Source: Acinetobacter vivianii (GTDB taxonomy: Bacteria; Pseudomonadota; Gammaproteobacteria; Pseudomonadales; Moraxellaceae). Taken from it: a DNA stretch of 64,000 nt. The translations under genes and the position numbers were made by a program. Positions 1 through 9,458 of the stretch are shown piece by piece. The notes beneath the pieces were generated by a model, which worked only from the letters and a program-made list of their open reading frames with translations, was not told the origin of the DNA and made no database searches. How positions within the stretch are numbered: the stretch's first letter is position 1; every line of letters begins with the position of its first letter. The stretch lies in the NCBI RefSeq assembly GCF_014635885.1, contig NZ_BMDR01000001.1, positions 248,001 to 312,000 on the forward strand, read 5' to 3'.

Positions 1-2
1 TC

Positions 3-767
3 ATCAATAAAAAGATGAAAACACAATATGGTACAGATAGCATGCCGGAAACGGCTGAACATGTGGCTGAAAAATATCAAATCAGCCGACAGGATCAAGA
101 TGCTTTTGCAATTCGTAGTCAACAAAAAGTGGCTACGGCACAGCAAGCAGGTTTCTTTGATGAGGAAATTTTGCCAGTTGAATTGGTGGATCGTAAAAAG
201 AACATCACAATGTTTGCCCAAGATGAGCATCCTCGTGCAGATACCAGTCTGGACAGTTTGGCGAAATTGAAAGCACCATTCCGTAAAGAGGGTGGTTCAG
301 TTACAGCAGGCAATGCATCAGGTGTAAACGATGGCTCGGCGTGTGTTTTACTCACTAACCGCCAATTTGCAGATACGCATGGTTTAAAACCTTTAGCTCG
401 TGTGGTGGCGATTGCCAGTGCAGGGGTTGAACCGAAATATATGGGTATTGGCCCAGTCCCAGCGGTACAAAAATTATTGAAACAAACGGGTCTGAGTCTG
501 GATCAAATGGATGTGATTGAGCTAAACGAAGCTTTTGCTGCCCAGTCGCTAGCTTGTATGCGTGAGTTAGGCCTGAAGGATGATGATATACGTGTTAACC
601 CCAATGGTGGCGCAATTGCACTGGGTCATCCTCTCGGCATGAGTGGCACGCGTTTGGTAATTACTGCCACCAGAGAATTGAAAAGACGCAAAGGGAAGTA
701 CGCACTTTGCACCATGTGTGTCGGTGTAGGCCAAGGTGTCGCCCTGATTTTAGAAAATGTAGCTTAA
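3..767 (+). CDS. paaJ: 3-oxoadipyl-CoA thiolase, 5'-truncated by window edge
   Basis: C-terminal 254 residues of a thiolase of the acetyl-CoA acetyltransferase family; the frame is open to the left edge, so the first in-frame ATG at 15 is internal. About 145 residues, including the nucleophilic Cys, lie outside. Visible family marks are GGSVTAGNASGVNDGSA, the His-containing GGAIALGHPLG and the C-terminal Cys block CVGVGQG. The family cleaves 3-oxoadipyl-CoA to succinyl-CoA and acetyl-CoA, the last step of phenylacetate catabolism (and of the beta-ketoadipate pathway). Position 53 bp before paaK points to the paa copy rather than pcaF, but sequence alone cannot separate the two. Confidence 0.88.
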   Translation: MNKKMKTQYGTDSMPETAEHVAEKYQISRQDQDAFAIRSQQKVATAQQAGFFDEEILPVELVDRKKNITMFAQDEHPRADTSLDSLAKLKAPFRKEGGSVTAGNASGVNDGSACVLLTNRQFADTHGLKPLARVVAIASAGVEPKYMGIGPVPAVQKLLKQTGLSLDQMDVIELNEAFAAQSLACMRELGLKDDDIRVNPNGGAIALGHPLGMSGTRLVITATRELKRRKGKYALCTMCVGVGQGVALILENVA

Positions 768-819
768 TTTAATTGAAACGAAACGGTTCGAATAATATAA
801 CGAAATAGGAGAGACGGCA

Positions 820-2109
820 GTGGATAGCCTCATTACAGAAGACGTAGAAAAAATGACGCTTGTGGAGTTACGAGCGCTTCAAACCAAACGGTTAAAAGAA
901 ACATTGAGTAATGTTTACGCCAATAGTCCTGTGTATAAGAAAAAGTTTGATGATGCTGGTGTGCATCCAGATGATTTCGTCACACTGGATGATTTGGCCA
1001 AATTTCCATTTACCACCAAACAGGATTTACGCGACAACTATCCATTTGGCATGTTTGCCGTTCCGCAAGAGCAGATTGTACGTTTACATGCCTCGTCAGG
1101 CACAACAGGTAAACCAACCGTCGTTGGCTATACCCAAAAAGACATCAATACTTGGTCTGATATTGTTGCGCGTTGCTTGCGTATGGCGGGTTTGAGTGCC
1201 AAAGATATGATTCAGGTGGCGTATGGTTATGGCCTGTTTACTGGCGGTTTAGGTGCGCATTATGGTGCTGAACGCCTAGGTGCCACCGTGATTCCGATGT
1301 CAGGCGGTCAGACTGAGAAACAGGTGCAACTGATTCAGGACTTTAAACCCACGGCAATTATGGTAACGCCATCGTATTGCATCAGCATTATTGAAAAGCT
1401 CGAGCAACAGTTGGGCAGTGCGCGTAATACCTCATTAAAAGTTGGTATTTTTGGCGCAGAGCCGTGGTCGAAAGAATTACGCCGTGAGATCGAAGAGCGC
1501 CTGAATATCAAGGCACTGGATATTTATGGTTTATCTGAAATTATGGGCCCTGGTGTTGCCATGCAATGCCTCAATGAAGGTGATGGGCTGACCATTTGGG
1601 AAGATCATTTCTATCCTGAAATTATTAATCCTGAAACTGGTGAAGTGTGCAAGGACGGTGAGCTGGGCGAACTGGTATTCACCACCATCACCAAAGAAGG
1701 TTTGCCAATCATCCGTTATCGTACCCGTGATTTAACCCGTTTATTGGCGGGCCAGAATCTCGTTATGCGCCGTATGGACAAGATCGTGGGGCGTAGTGAT
1801 GATATGCTGATTATTCGTGGTGTGAATGTTTTCCCAACCCAGATCGAAGAACAGATTTTACAGGTTCCAAGTCTGGTACCAAATTATGAAATTCTGGTGG
1901 CGAAAAAAGGGCACATGGACACTTTGCATATCCGTACCGAAATGTGCCATAACTGTGACATGCAAGCGCAGCAACTGGCTCAGCAGTTAATGCAACGGAT
2001 TAAAACCATGATCGGGATTTCAGTAACGGTAGAAGTGGTGAATGAACTGACTTTGCCGCGCTCTGAGGGGAAAGCAAAACGCGTTATCGATATGCGCCAG
2101 ATTGCTTAA
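820..2109 (+). CDS. paaK: Phenylacetate-CoA ligase
   Basis: 429-residue adenylate-forming ligase that activates phenylacetate with ATP and CoA, the entry step of the aerobic hybrid phenylacetate pathway. The phosphate-binding loop SSGTTGKPTVVGYT and the C-terminal hinge GRSDDMLIIRGVNVFPTQIE are typical of PaaK, as is the short length. It starts with GTG at 820, supported by an AGGAGAG ribosome-binding site at 807-813. It follows the thiolase by 53 bp on the same strand and precedes paaX after a hairpin. Confidence 0.95.
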   Translation: MDSLITEDVEKMTLVELRALQTKRLKETLSNVYANSPVYKKKFDDAGVHPDDFVTLDDLAKFPFTTKQDLRDNYPFGMFAVPQEQIVRLHASSGTTGKPTVVGYTQKDINTWSDIVARCLRMAGLSAKDMIQVAYGYGLFTGGLGAHYGAERLGATVIPMSGGQTEKQVQLIQDFKPTAIMVTPSYCISIIEKLEQQLGSARNTSLKVGIFGAEPWSKELRREIEERLNIKALDIYGLSEIMGPGVAMQCLNEGDGLTIWEDHFYPEIINPETGEVCKDGELGELVFTTITKEGLPIIRYRTRDLTRLLAGQNLVMRRMDKIVGRSDDMLIIRGVNVFPTQIEEQILQVPSLVPNYEILVAKKGHMDTLHIRTEMCHNCDMQAQQLAQQLMQRIKTMIGISVTVEVVNELTLPRSEGKAKRVIDMRQIA

Positions 2110-2119
2110 CATTATGATC

Positions 2120-2148
2120 ATTCAGGGTATAGAATCTATATCCTGAAT
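2120..2148 (+). terminator. Hairpin between paaK and paaX
   Basis: Inverted repeat ATTCAGGGTATAG / CTATATCCTGAAT with a 3-nt loop and one G-T pair. There is no long T-run, so it is a weak terminator or processing hairpin at the end of the paa catabolic operon. Confidence 0.5.
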
Positions 2149-2169
2149 CTTAAACGCCAAGATAAAAGT

Positions 2170-3135
2170 ATGAGTGCAAAGCTACAGCAAATTATTGATT
2201 CGATTATTCAGAATGAAACCTTAAGCGGTACATCGCTCATTTCAACCATTTTTGGTGATTCGGTGCTGCATCGTGGCGGTAATATTAGTCTTGCCAGCTT
2301 GATTCAGTTGCTGGAGCTGTTTGATTTTAATGATCGTGCTGTACGGACTTCAGTGTTTCGCTTGGTGAAAAATAACTGGCTAGATTCAGACAAGATTGGC
2401 AGAACCAGTTTTTATCGTATTACCGATGCCAGCAGATCAAAATATTTGCAAGCAGAGCAACGGATTTATAATGATCAGATGAAGGAATGGGATCATTCTT
2501 GGGATCTGATCCTGATGTCGAGTCTGGATACAGACAATAAAGCATTTTTGAAGAAAGAACTGGAATGGCTAGGTTTTGCCAATATTTCGACCAATCTGAT
2601 GGCTTATCCGGGATCTAACCGCTTGCAATTGCAAAAGTTGCTGGTTGATCTCAATATGAGTGAGCAGGTGGTGGTGTTTAAGGCGGAGACTTTACAGCTG
2701 TTTAATAACTCCACCGATACCATTAGCCGTATGTTAGAGACCAACTGGCCGATTGATGAGTTGCGTCAACGTTACCTGCAATTTCTGGATATGTTTCGGG
2801 AAATCGGAGCAATCTTGATGCAGGACGATGAGCGCATTGAACCTGTTCAAGCCTTTCAGATTCGGACTTTACTGATTCATTATTACCGACGGATTTTGCT
2901 TAAAGATCCTGCCTTGCCTTTAGAGCTGCTATCGGCAGACTGGCCCGCAGTCAAGGCGCGTACTTTATCCATGAATATCTATAAAAAAGTCTTTGAAGCC
3001 GCGGATGACTATTTCTTGTCGGTTGCTGCTACATCGGAAGGGCCTATGCCCAATGCAACTGCACATTTCTGGCGTCGCTTTGGCGGTTTGAGCCAAAATA
3101 ATGAGAGAGTGAGTGATGCCTTGTTACAGTATTGA
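2170..3135 (+). CDS. paaX: PaaX-family transcriptional repressor of phenylacetate genes
   Basis: 321-residue PaaX-type regulator. The N-terminal winged helix (about residues 30-85, with [18 protein letters not shown]-like DNA-binding region) is followed by the PaaX central and C-terminal domains. In enteric bacteria and Pseudomonas PaaX represses the paa operons and is released by phenylacetyl-CoA. Here it lies directly downstream of paaK and overlaps paaY, the same order as in E. coli paaK-X-Y, so co-transcription with paaY is likely. Confidence 0.92.
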   Translation: MSAKLQQIIDSIIQNETLSGTSLISTIFGDSVLHRGGNISLASLIQLLELFDFNDRAVRTSVFRLVKNNWLDSDKIGRTSFYRITDASRSKYLQAEQRIYNDQMKEWDHSWDLILMSSLDTDNKAFLKKELEWLGFANISTNLMAYPGSNRLQLQKLLVDLNMSEQVVVFKAETLQLFNNSTDTISRMLETNWPIDELRQRYLQFLDMFREIGAILMQDDERIEPVQAFQIRTLLIHYYRRILLKDPALPLELLSADWPAVKARTLSMNIYKKVFEAADDYFLSVAATSEGPMPNATAHFWRRFGGLSQNNERVSDALLQY

Positions 3136-3715
3136 TGGTGTGATTCCCGTTGTCCATCCCAGCGCATTTGTGCATCCCACAGCTGTATTAATTGGCGATG
3201 TGATTATTGAGGCAGGGGTTTATATTGGCCCTTTTGCTTCATTACGGGCTGATTTTGGCCGTATTCATATCAAGGAAAATGCCAATGTACAGGACAACTG
3301 TATCATTCATGGTTTTCTGCAAAGTGTTACGCTGGTTGAGGAAATGGGACATATCGGTCATGCTGCGACGTTGCATGGTTGTCGTATTGGTAAAAATGTC
3401 TTGATTGGCATGAACAGTGTCATTCTGGATTATGCGGAAATTGGTGAAAATAGCATTATTGGTGCAAATAGTTTAGTCAAAACTAAAGATCAAATCCCTG
3501 CCAATGTTCTGGCTTTAGGCAGTCCAGCAAAAGTGGCCAGAGAACTTTCTGAAAAAGAACGACACTGGAAAATTCAAGGTACGCAGGAATATATTCAGTT
3601 GGCGCAGCGTTGTTTAAGCACAATGAGGGAAGTTGTACCTTTGACAGAAGGATCTGCTGAACGTAAGACCTATCAGGATTTTCAGTCAGAGCACCAAATT
3701 AAACCTAGCACATAA
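3116..3715 (+). CDS. paaY: PaaY, hexapeptide-repeat thioesterase/carbonic anhydrase-like protein
   Basis: 199-residue left-handed beta-helix protein of the gamma-carbonic-anhydrase-like group. Repeated hexapeptides run through residues 15-125 ([56 protein letters not shown]), including the metal-ligand-type His residues of IIHG and [10 protein letters not shown]. Characterised PaaY acts as a thioesterase that clears toxic ring-opened CoA intermediates. ATG at 3116 gives the usual MPCYSIDG start; GTG at 3113 is a less likely alternative. The start overlaps the end of paaX by 20 bp, indicating translational coupling. Confidence 0.92.
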   Translation: MPCYSIDGVIPVVHPSAFVHPTAVLIGDVIIEAGVYIGPFASLRADFGRIHIKENANVQDNCIIHGFLQSVTLVEEMGHIGHAATLHGCRIGKNVLIGMNSVILDYAEIGENSIIGANSLVKTKDQIPANVLALGSPAKVARELSEKERHWKIQGTQEYIQLAQRCLSTMREVVPLTEGSAERKTYQDFQSEHQIKPST

Positions 3716-4046
3716 ATAATCTGCCTCTTTTTCTATAATGGGGTATTTTATTTTAGATTTAATAAAACTAAAAATTAAAATCTATCCCACTGTATGTAAA
3801 ATGTTGAATAATAAAAGATCAAATATCGAAGATATGCCCTAAATACAAAAAACACTGTCCTATTTTAATGGTTTATAAAGAGTTTTTTTGAATTAGAATC
3901 ATAGACTGAAAGTTCTGTTTATATAGTGCTTAATTTACATGTATTAAGTCTAGAAGATATTGAACTTATTTTTAACGGTATGATTCATGATTTTATAGGA
4001 GCGTGTTTATAGATAAATTTTGTGCATATATTAATGGGATCTAAGC

Positions 4047-4080
4047 AAAAAAGTTACTGGGGTTACTCAGTAACTTTTTT
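4047..4080. terminator. Bidirectional terminator between paaY and the APC permease gene
   Basis: Perfect 13-bp stem AAAAAAGTTACTG / CAGTAACTTTTTT around an 8-nt loop. It can serve the convergent genes on both strands. The rest of the 428-bp gap 3716-4143 is AT-rich and shows no gene. Confidence 0.85.
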
Positions 4081-4143
4081 AAGTCATCAATATAATTTAA
4101 AGAGTTGGAACGAAATAGAAATAGATGTATTTGAAATTCCTGC

Positions 4144-5475
4144 TCAATATGCATTGGTTAAGTGAATCTTTTGTTTTCTGAGAACCTTGTAAATAAACAG
4201 AAGTACGCCAATTGCTAACCAGAAACTGCCAAATTTTAAAGCAGATGAATCAAGATTAATCCAGAGACAAGCAATACTAATGACCGAAAGTAGCGGTAAG
4301 AAAAGGTTAAAAAATTTATTTCTAAATCCTGAACGCTGTTTTTCCTTGATATAAAACCTGACAAATACTGAAAAATTAACAGCGGTAAATGCAACCAGAG
4401 CACCAAAGCTAATCAGGCTAATCACTTGAGCCAGATTCAAAAACATGGCACTTAAAGAAATAAATCCAACAAATAACACCGAAAAAAATGGAGTGCCAAG
4501 TGAGGCATGTAGCGTGCCAAAATACTTTTTAGGGAAAATATTATCTTTGCCCATGATGTAGAGTAAACGAGAGGCGCTGGCATGTGAGGCAAGACCAGAA
4601 GCCACTGTATTCATAATCTGTCCGCACAGGAAAATTGACTGAAATAAAGCACCACCAACATATAGAACGATTTCTGGCAATGCTTCTGACGGATGTTGGA
4701 AACGCGCATTGGTAGGATAATACAGTTGTATGAACCACGATGCGGTAAAAAAGATCAAGCCACCAAAAAGTGTGGTCAGGAGAACCGCATAAGGAATCGT
4801 TTTGGTCGGATTCTTGGTTTCATTTGATAGCGTGGTAACCGCATCAAAACCGAGAAAAGAAAAACACAGTACTGATGCGCCTGCAACCAGCGGCAATAAC
4901 TCCTGTGGGCCTGTCCATAAAGGATTTAAAGTGAGCACATATTCATAACCTTGTGTGCTTCCAATGCCTTGAATCACCAGATACACAAAAATGATCATCA
5001 GGATAATGGGTGCAAACACAAAAATCAGACTTAGGTTCGCGAGTAGACGAATCCTGAAGCAATTGACTAACGTGACCAGTCCAGCCGAGACAATGACCCA
5101 ACACCAGTACGGAACACTGGGAATGAGGGCTGTTAAATAAATAGCTGCCAGCAAAACATTAATTAAAGGCAATAATAAATAGTCGAGTAAGGTACACCAG
5201 CCCACAAATAAACCACTTTTAGGCCCAATGCTTTCTGCGGTGTAGGTATAGGCAGAACCTGCTTTTTCAGAATGTTTGCTAAATCGTGCATAACTAAAAG
5301 CCGTCAGCAGCATTGTGGTGAGAGCTAATAAATAAGCCAAGGGCACATGCCCATGAGTAATGCCTGACACAATGCCAAAGGTATCAAATACTGTCATCGG
5401 GGTCATATAAGCAATACCGATCACAGTCACTTGCCATAATGAGAGTTTTTTAAATGAAGCAGATTGTTGTTCCAT
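4144..5475 (-). CDS. APC-superfamily amino acid/amine permease
   Basis: 443-residue inner-membrane transporter with about 12 hydrophobic segments. The N-terminal LSLWQVTVIGIAYMTPMTVF and the downstream KHSEKAGSAYTYT stretch fit the amino acid-polyamine-organocation family, as does FSFLGFDAVTTLSNET in the middle. Start placed at ATG 5475 (MEQQSASFKK), which aligns with the cytosolic N-terminus of relatives; an in-frame GTG 45 bp upstream is possible. It is the last gene of a minus-strand group with an aldehyde dehydrogenase and a FadR-type regulator, so it probably imports the substrate of that pathway. The substrate cannot be read from the sequence. Confidence 0.85.
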   Translation of the reverse strand: MEQQSASFKKLSLWQVTVIGIAYMTPMTVFDTFGIVSGITHGHVPLAYLLALTTMLLTAFSYARFSKHSEKAGSAYTYTAESIGPKSGLFVGWCTLLDYLLLPLINVLLAAIYLTALIPSVPYWCWVIVSAGLVTLVNCFRIRLLANLSLIFVFAPIILMIIFVYLVIQGIGSTQGYEYVLTLNPLWTGPQELLPLVAGASVLCFSFLGFDAVTTLSNETKNPTKTIPYAVLLTTLFGGLIFFTASWFIQLYYPTNARFQHPSEALPEIVLYVGGALFQSIFLCGQIMNTVASGLASHASASRLLYIMGKDNIFPKKYFGTLHASLGTPFFSVLFVGFISLSAMFLNLAQVISLISFGALVAFTAVNFSVFVRFYIKEKQRSGFRNKFFNLFLPLLSVISIACLWINLDSSALKFGSFWLAIGVLLFIYKVLRKQKIHLTNAY

Positions 5476-5546
5476 AATGTTGCAACCTGATCTATTGTTG
5501 TTTTCTATCCAGAAAAGCACATGTAATTTTTAGGCAAAAAAATCCC

Positions 5547-5568
5547 TTGGCTCGTTTTTGCAAGCCAA
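5547..5568 (-). terminator. Terminator after the Cache-domain gene
   Basis: Read on the minus strand, TTGGCT / AGCCAA closes a 10-nt loop and is followed by GGGATTTTTTT. It separates the Cache gene from the permease gene, so the permease may be partly uncoupled. Confidence 0.6.
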
Positions 5569-5626
5569 AAAATTAGAGATTTAGAGGAGCGTAGGCGTTA
5601 AACGTTGAATTGAGGTCTGATTAACG

Positions 5627-6334
5627 CTAAATCATGACTAACTGGAGCGACTGACTCGGTAAGCTATTCAAAGACTTATGAGTCAGGTTTTTGAGAAGTG
5701 TTCCAGTTCGGATGCTAATGTCATTTGAGGTGATGACGCGGGCAATATTATTGGTAATGACGGCTTTTTGTTTGATATTTTTGAGTTTTGGAAGCAGCAC
5801 TTTCTCCAGTGCAGAGACCAGTACATCAATAGCAATAACACCAACGAATTGATCCTGTATCATCACAGGATGGGCCATAGTAATGGTATAAGCGCCATTG
5901 CAGATATAGTCGACATAAGGCCCATAAGTACAGGGTTGTTTATTTTTCGCAGGTTGCTGGAACCATTCAAAAGTACGGAAATCCAGAAAACGTTGAGCAT
6001 TCTGGTAGTTTTCAAGCTGTGCTTGCTGTAATTGATTTTCTTTTTTATACCACCATTCCAGTGTCCAGTATTCCTGCTCGGTGCTTGTTGCGGGACTATA
6101 GCTGGCAAAACCCATACCTTGACTATACTGGCTTTGATGCAAAGCAAGCTTGATTTCCTGCTGCAGTTGTTTACGTTCACTGGTAGACAGTTTGATGTCT
6201 TTAAGCTTTCCTGTTTTATCTTTGGCTAGAATCTGACTCGCTTTGTTGGCAAGAAGTTCTGCCAGAGTAGAAGTCTCTTGAGTGACTTGCTCAAGCAGCT
6301 TTTGAAGCTCTTCTATTGGTGTCTGTTGGGTCAT
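5627..6334 (-). CDS. Stand-alone cytosolic Cache (PDC-like) sensor protein
   Basis: 235 residues, no signal peptide, no membrane segment and no output domain. Residues 1-75 look helical and charged. From about residue 85 a Cache/PDC-like fold is suggested by EQEYWTLEWWYKKE, the ligand-site-like YGPYVDYICNGAYTITMAHPV and the strand-helix pair FVGVIAIDVLVSALEKVLLP. Cache domains normally sit outside the cell in chemoreceptors or kinases; here the domain is soluble and free, between a FadR-type regulator and a permease. It could bind the pathway substrate and act on a partner protein. The fold is inferred from motif look only. Confidence 0.7.
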   Translation of the reverse strand: MTQQTPIEELQKLLEQVTQETSTLAELLANKASQILAKDKTGKLKDIKLSTSERKQLQQEIKLALHQSQYSQGMGFASYSPATSTEQEYWTLEWWYKKENQLQQAQLENYQNAQRFLDFRTFEWFQQPAKNKQPCTYGPYVDYICNGAYTITMAHPVMIQDQFVGVIAIDVLVSALEKVLLPKLKNIKQKAVITNNIARVITSNDISIRTGTLLKNLTHKSLNSLPSQSLQLVMI

Positions 6335-6402
6335 TCCGATAACTCCTAAAATTCCATATTTTTGAGATCTATGCTTTTTAGATATCTCTTTTTTTATTGT
6401 TT

Positions 6403-7122
6403 TTAATTGATTGATAACTTGTATTGGAGCATTTGATCCGTTTGCATAGTGATGATTTTTCTCGCCTGGAGAACTGCTTCATCCTCATTTCCCTGAGTAA
6501 ATGATGACAAAATTTTATGGTATTGATCTACAACTGCTTGGTGAAAGACATCATCTTGGTACAAAACAGCAATAAGTGGGGCCCATTCTGCCTGTATCGA
6601 GAGTTCCTGATTGGCCAGTCGCGCTGATTGGGCAAATGAGGTCAAGGTGAGCAGACAGCGTAAATCCAGTTGCGCTCGTATGTCGGCTTCGCTGGCCTGA
6701 TGAAATTGTTCAACCATTTCCTTGATTTTACCTAGCTCATCATCGGTGGTTCTTTGTGAGGCCAAATAAGCACTATGACTTAAAATTGCACTATGAAGCT
6801 CACCAAGATCAGCCAGATATTCACTGGATGCCTGACGTAAAGGATGCAGGCTTAGGCGTAAATCTGCAGGTAATTCACACACAAAACTTCCGCCATTTCG
6901 GCCACGTCGTGTATCAATTAAGCCTTTCACCCGCAAGGTTGTGAGCGCTTCACGCACCGTGATAGGTGAAACACCCATTAAACGAGCTAGGTCAGCTTCA
7001 TTCGGAAGCTGTTCCTGACTTTTGAGCAGTCCTGAGATAATCGCATTCTCCAAACGTTCAACCACCTGTTCAGAACGGGTCGATTGTGTGATCGGTGCAA
7101 AGATTATCGTATATGCTGACAT
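6403..7122 (-). CDS. GntR/FadR-family transcriptional regulator
   Basis: 239 residues. The N-terminal winged helix-turn-helix (residues 15-80) carries LPNEADLARLMGVSPITVREALTTLRVKGLI, here cited by its parts LPNEADLARLMG and SPITVREALTTL, followed by the wing RRGRNGG. The all-helical C-terminus fits an FCD ligand-binding domain. ATG at 7122 (MSAYT) is preferred over an upstream GTG because an AGAGAA site precedes it. It lies between the SnoaL-like gene and the Cache gene and probably regulates this operon; a candidate operator is at 9441-9458. Confidence 0.88.
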   Translation of the reverse strand: MSAYTIIFAPITQSTRSEQVVERLENAIISGLLKSQEQLPNEADLARLMGVSPITVREALTTLRVKGLIDTRRGRNGGSFVCELPADLRLSLHPLRQASSEYLADLGELHSAILSHSAYLASQRTTDDELGKIKEMVEQFHQASEADIRAQLDLRCLLTLTSFAQSARLANQELSIQAEWAPLIAVLYQDDVFHQAVVDQYHKILSSFTQGNEDEAVLQARKIITMQTDQMLQYKLSIN

Positions 7123-7178
7123 AGCTAGTTCTCTAAAAGCGAAGCTGAATGACTTCACTTAATGATACGGATCATGGA

Positions 7179-7949
7179 TTAAAACACGCCAAAGCTGTGT
7201 ATTGCCTTTTCATCTTCTGGAACAGCAGGGATTGCATCCCAAAGTTCCGCAATTTTGCCATTTTCGAGACGCCACAATTCAAAATAGGCATGTCTGTTTC
7301 CAGCAATACTTCCTTCTGAATGGGTCAGCACAAACTGACCATCGGCAATGCTTCGGTGCGTTTTGGAGTATACCAAACCTTCACCTTGATTACGGATTTT
7401 GTTCAGGAAATCAATGACGGAATTTACCCCGTCACCAATATCAGGACTATGTTGCAGGAAATGATCGCCGTCCGTATAGGTTCTGAACGCTTCATAGTCC
7501 CCATCAATTAAGGCCTTTTGAAAAAAATCTCGGATGATTTTACAGTTTGCTTCTCGATCGGCATAGTTATCAATCTGGGTCGGGCCATCCAGTTGGGTAC
7601 GTCCACTGATATTCGGTTGTGCTTCAGGCACCAAACCATCCCAATGCTCAACGATCTTGCCATCTTTAATGCGGTAAATATCAAAACCGACCAAAGGCGT
7701 TTCATCTAAACCATGAAAACGACCGTGAATTGCCACTAAATCACCATCACCCAGTACACGAATCGGTTCATGGCGAATGTCTGGACAATCCTGAATCAGC
7801 TGACGAAGACCGGAAAGACCATCTGCAACCAGTGGTGAATGCTCGATAAAGTCTTTAGAAAAATAACGGTCTAAAGCACGAGGATCATGTAAATTAAACA
7901 AGACATGATGAGCCTGACTAACAAAGCGTTTGGCTTCCTGAATATCCAT
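7179..7949 (-). CDS. Tandem SnoaL-like (NTF2-fold) protein
   Basis: 256 residues containing two NTF2/SnoaL-like domains, residues 5-125 and 130-250. Both have the pattern of an N-terminal helix, a F-x-x-D-F/H-F-x-x-HSP segment (KDFIEHSPLV and DHFLQHSPDI) and a C-terminal G-K-I-x-E-x-W-D strand (KIVEHWDGL and KIAELWDAI). Family members include small hydrolases, cyclases and ligand carriers. It sits 28 bp downstream of the aldehyde dehydrogenase gene, so it likely acts in the same pathway. No specific reaction can be assigned. Confidence 0.8.
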   Translation of the reverse strand: MDIQEAKRFVSQAHHVLFNLHDPRALDRYFSKDFIEHSPLVADGLSGLRQLIQDCPDIRHEPIRVLGDGDLVAIHGRFHGLDETPLVGFDIYRIKDGKIVEHWDGLVPEAQPNISGRTQLDGPTQIDNYADREANCKIIRDFFQKALIDGDYEAFRTYTDGDHFLQHSPDIGDGVNSVIDFLNKIRNQGEGLVYSKTHRSIADGQFVLTHSEGSIAGNRHAYFELWRLENGKIAELWDAIPAVPEDEKAIHSFGVF

Positions 7950-7976
7950 TCTATGCTCCTATCTGTATCTTGTGCC

Positions 7977-9407
7977 TTAGTCATTTGAACTCATAACATG
8001 TTTGATACGCGTGTATTCTTCAAACCCATAACCTGATAAGTCTTTGCCATAGCCAGATTTCTTGAAACCACCGTGTGGCATTTCAGCCGTTAATGGAATA
8101 TGAGTATTGATCCAGACTGTACCAAAATCTAACTCGCGTGATAGACGGGTTGCGCGGGCATGGTTGGTGGTCCAGACACTTGAAGCAAGGCCATAGTCAA
8201 TATCATTGGCTTTTTCAATGGCATCCGCTTCATCTTTAAATTTTTGAACCGTGATGACAGGGCCAAAGATTTCATTTTGAATGGCTTCATCGTGTTGTTG
8301 TAAACCGCTAATCACGGTGGCTTCGAAATAGAAACCTGGACGATTGGCATGTTTACCGCCAGTTTCGACTTTTGCGTGTGCTGGTAGGTTTTCAATAAAC
8401 GACTGCACATTTTTAAGTTGATTGGCGTTATTTAATGGGCCATAAAGTGCATCTTGGTCATCAGGCTCACCAAAACGTGTATTTTTTGCTGCTTCCACCA
8501 GTTTTGCTAAAAACTCATCATGCACAGACTCTTCCACGATCACACGCGTCGCTGCGGTGCAGTCTTGACCCGCATTAAAGAAACCTGTCATGGCAATCAT
8601 TTCTACTGCTTTATCAATATCTGCATCGGCAAATACAACGACTGGCGCTTTCCCGCCCAGTTCAAGATGTGCTTTGGCTAAGTTGGCAGCGGCAGAAGCG
8701 GCGACTTGTAAACCAGCGCGTACCGAACCTGTAATTGAAACGAGTGCAGGGGTTTTGTGTGAAACCACTTTAGAGCCAACATTGGCTTGACCTAAGAGTA
8801 CATTGAATGCGCCTTTAGGGAAAAATGGTGCTGCAATTTCTGCCAGAAGCAGGGTACTTTCAGGTGTAGTATCGCTTGGTTTCAAAACCACAGTATTACC
8901 AGCTGCCAAAGCAGGCGCGATTTTCCAGACCGCCATCATTAATGGATAATTCCAAGGTGTTACCTGACCAACCACACCGACAGGTTCACGACGGATACTT
9001 GAGGTCAAACCTTCTAAATATTCACCTGTTGCTGAACCATTGAGTAGGCGAGCCGCACCCGCAAAGAAACGAATTTGATTTGCACAAATTGCCACTTCTT
9101 CAGAGGCAATCAAATGCTTCAATTGTCCCGTATTACGACTTTGTGCTTCGATTAAACGTTCTGCATTTGCTTCCACTGTATCTGCTAAATCAAGTAAAGC
9201 CTTTTGACGAACAGCGGGAGTACTGCGACCCCAGATTTTAAAAGCCTGTTTTGCTGCTGCATAAGCGGCATCTACTTCTGCGTCAGTTGCATTGGGTGAT
9301 GCAGCATAAACTTGACCTGTTACTGGACTGACCAGATCGAAATAATCCGTTCCTTGTGCTACTACATATTCGCCGTTAATAAAATGTTTTAGTTGAATTT
9401 TAGACAT
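7977..9407 (-). CDS. Aldehyde dehydrogenase, gamma-aminobutyraldehyde dehydrogenase-like
   Basis: 476-residue NAD(P)-dependent aldehyde dehydrogenase. The catalytic Cys is in FFNAGQDCTAATRV and the general-base Glu in AHLELGGKAP; the coenzyme segment VTPWNYPLMMAVWKIAPALA is intact. RFFAGAARLLNG, GEYLEG, NAGQDCTAA and EMPHGGFKKSGYGKD closely match E. coli PatD/YdcW, which oxidises 4-aminobutyraldehyde to GABA; betaine-aldehyde-type enzymes are the alternative. Start at ATG 9407 is supported by AAGGAACG just upstream. First gene of the minus-strand operon, preceded by a palindromic AT-rich site. Confidence 0.88.
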   Translation of the reverse strand: MSKIQLKHFINGEYVVAQGTDYFDLVSPVTGQVYAASPNATDAEVDAAYAAAKQAFKIWGRSTPAVRQKALLDLADTVEANAERLIEAQSRNTGQLKHLIASEEVAICANQIRFFAGAARLLNGSATGEYLEGLTSSIRREPVGVVGQVTPWNYPLMMAVWKIAPALAAGNTVVLKPSDTTPESTLLLAEIAAPFFPKGAFNVLLGQANVGSKVVSHKTPALVSITGSVRAGLQVAASAAANLAKAHLELGGKAPVVVFADADIDKAVEMIAMTGFFNAGQDCTAATRVIVEESVHDEFLAKLVEAAKNTRFGEPDDQDALYGPLNNANQLKNVQSFIENLPAHAKVETGGKHANRPGFYFEATVISGLQQHDEAIQNEIFGPVITVQKFKDEADAIEKANDIDYGLASSVWTTNHARATRLSRELDFGTVWINTHIPLTAEMPHGGFKKSGYGKDLSGYGFEEYTRIKHVMSSND

Positions 9408-9440
9408 CTGTCGTTCCTTGTCTCTAGGTTTTAAAATATA

Positions 9441-9458
9441 ACATATAAAACTATATGT
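9441..9458. promoter_or_regulatory. Candidate operator upstream of the aldehyde dehydrogenase operon
   Basis: Perfect inverted repeat ACATATA-AAAC-TATATGT, itself inside a larger imperfect dyad (about 9430-9473) flanked by TTTTAAAA on both sides. It lies 34 bp upstream of the ATG. A likely binding site for the FadR-type regulator encoded in the same operon. The remainder of the gap to 9722 shows no gene. Confidence 0.45.
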
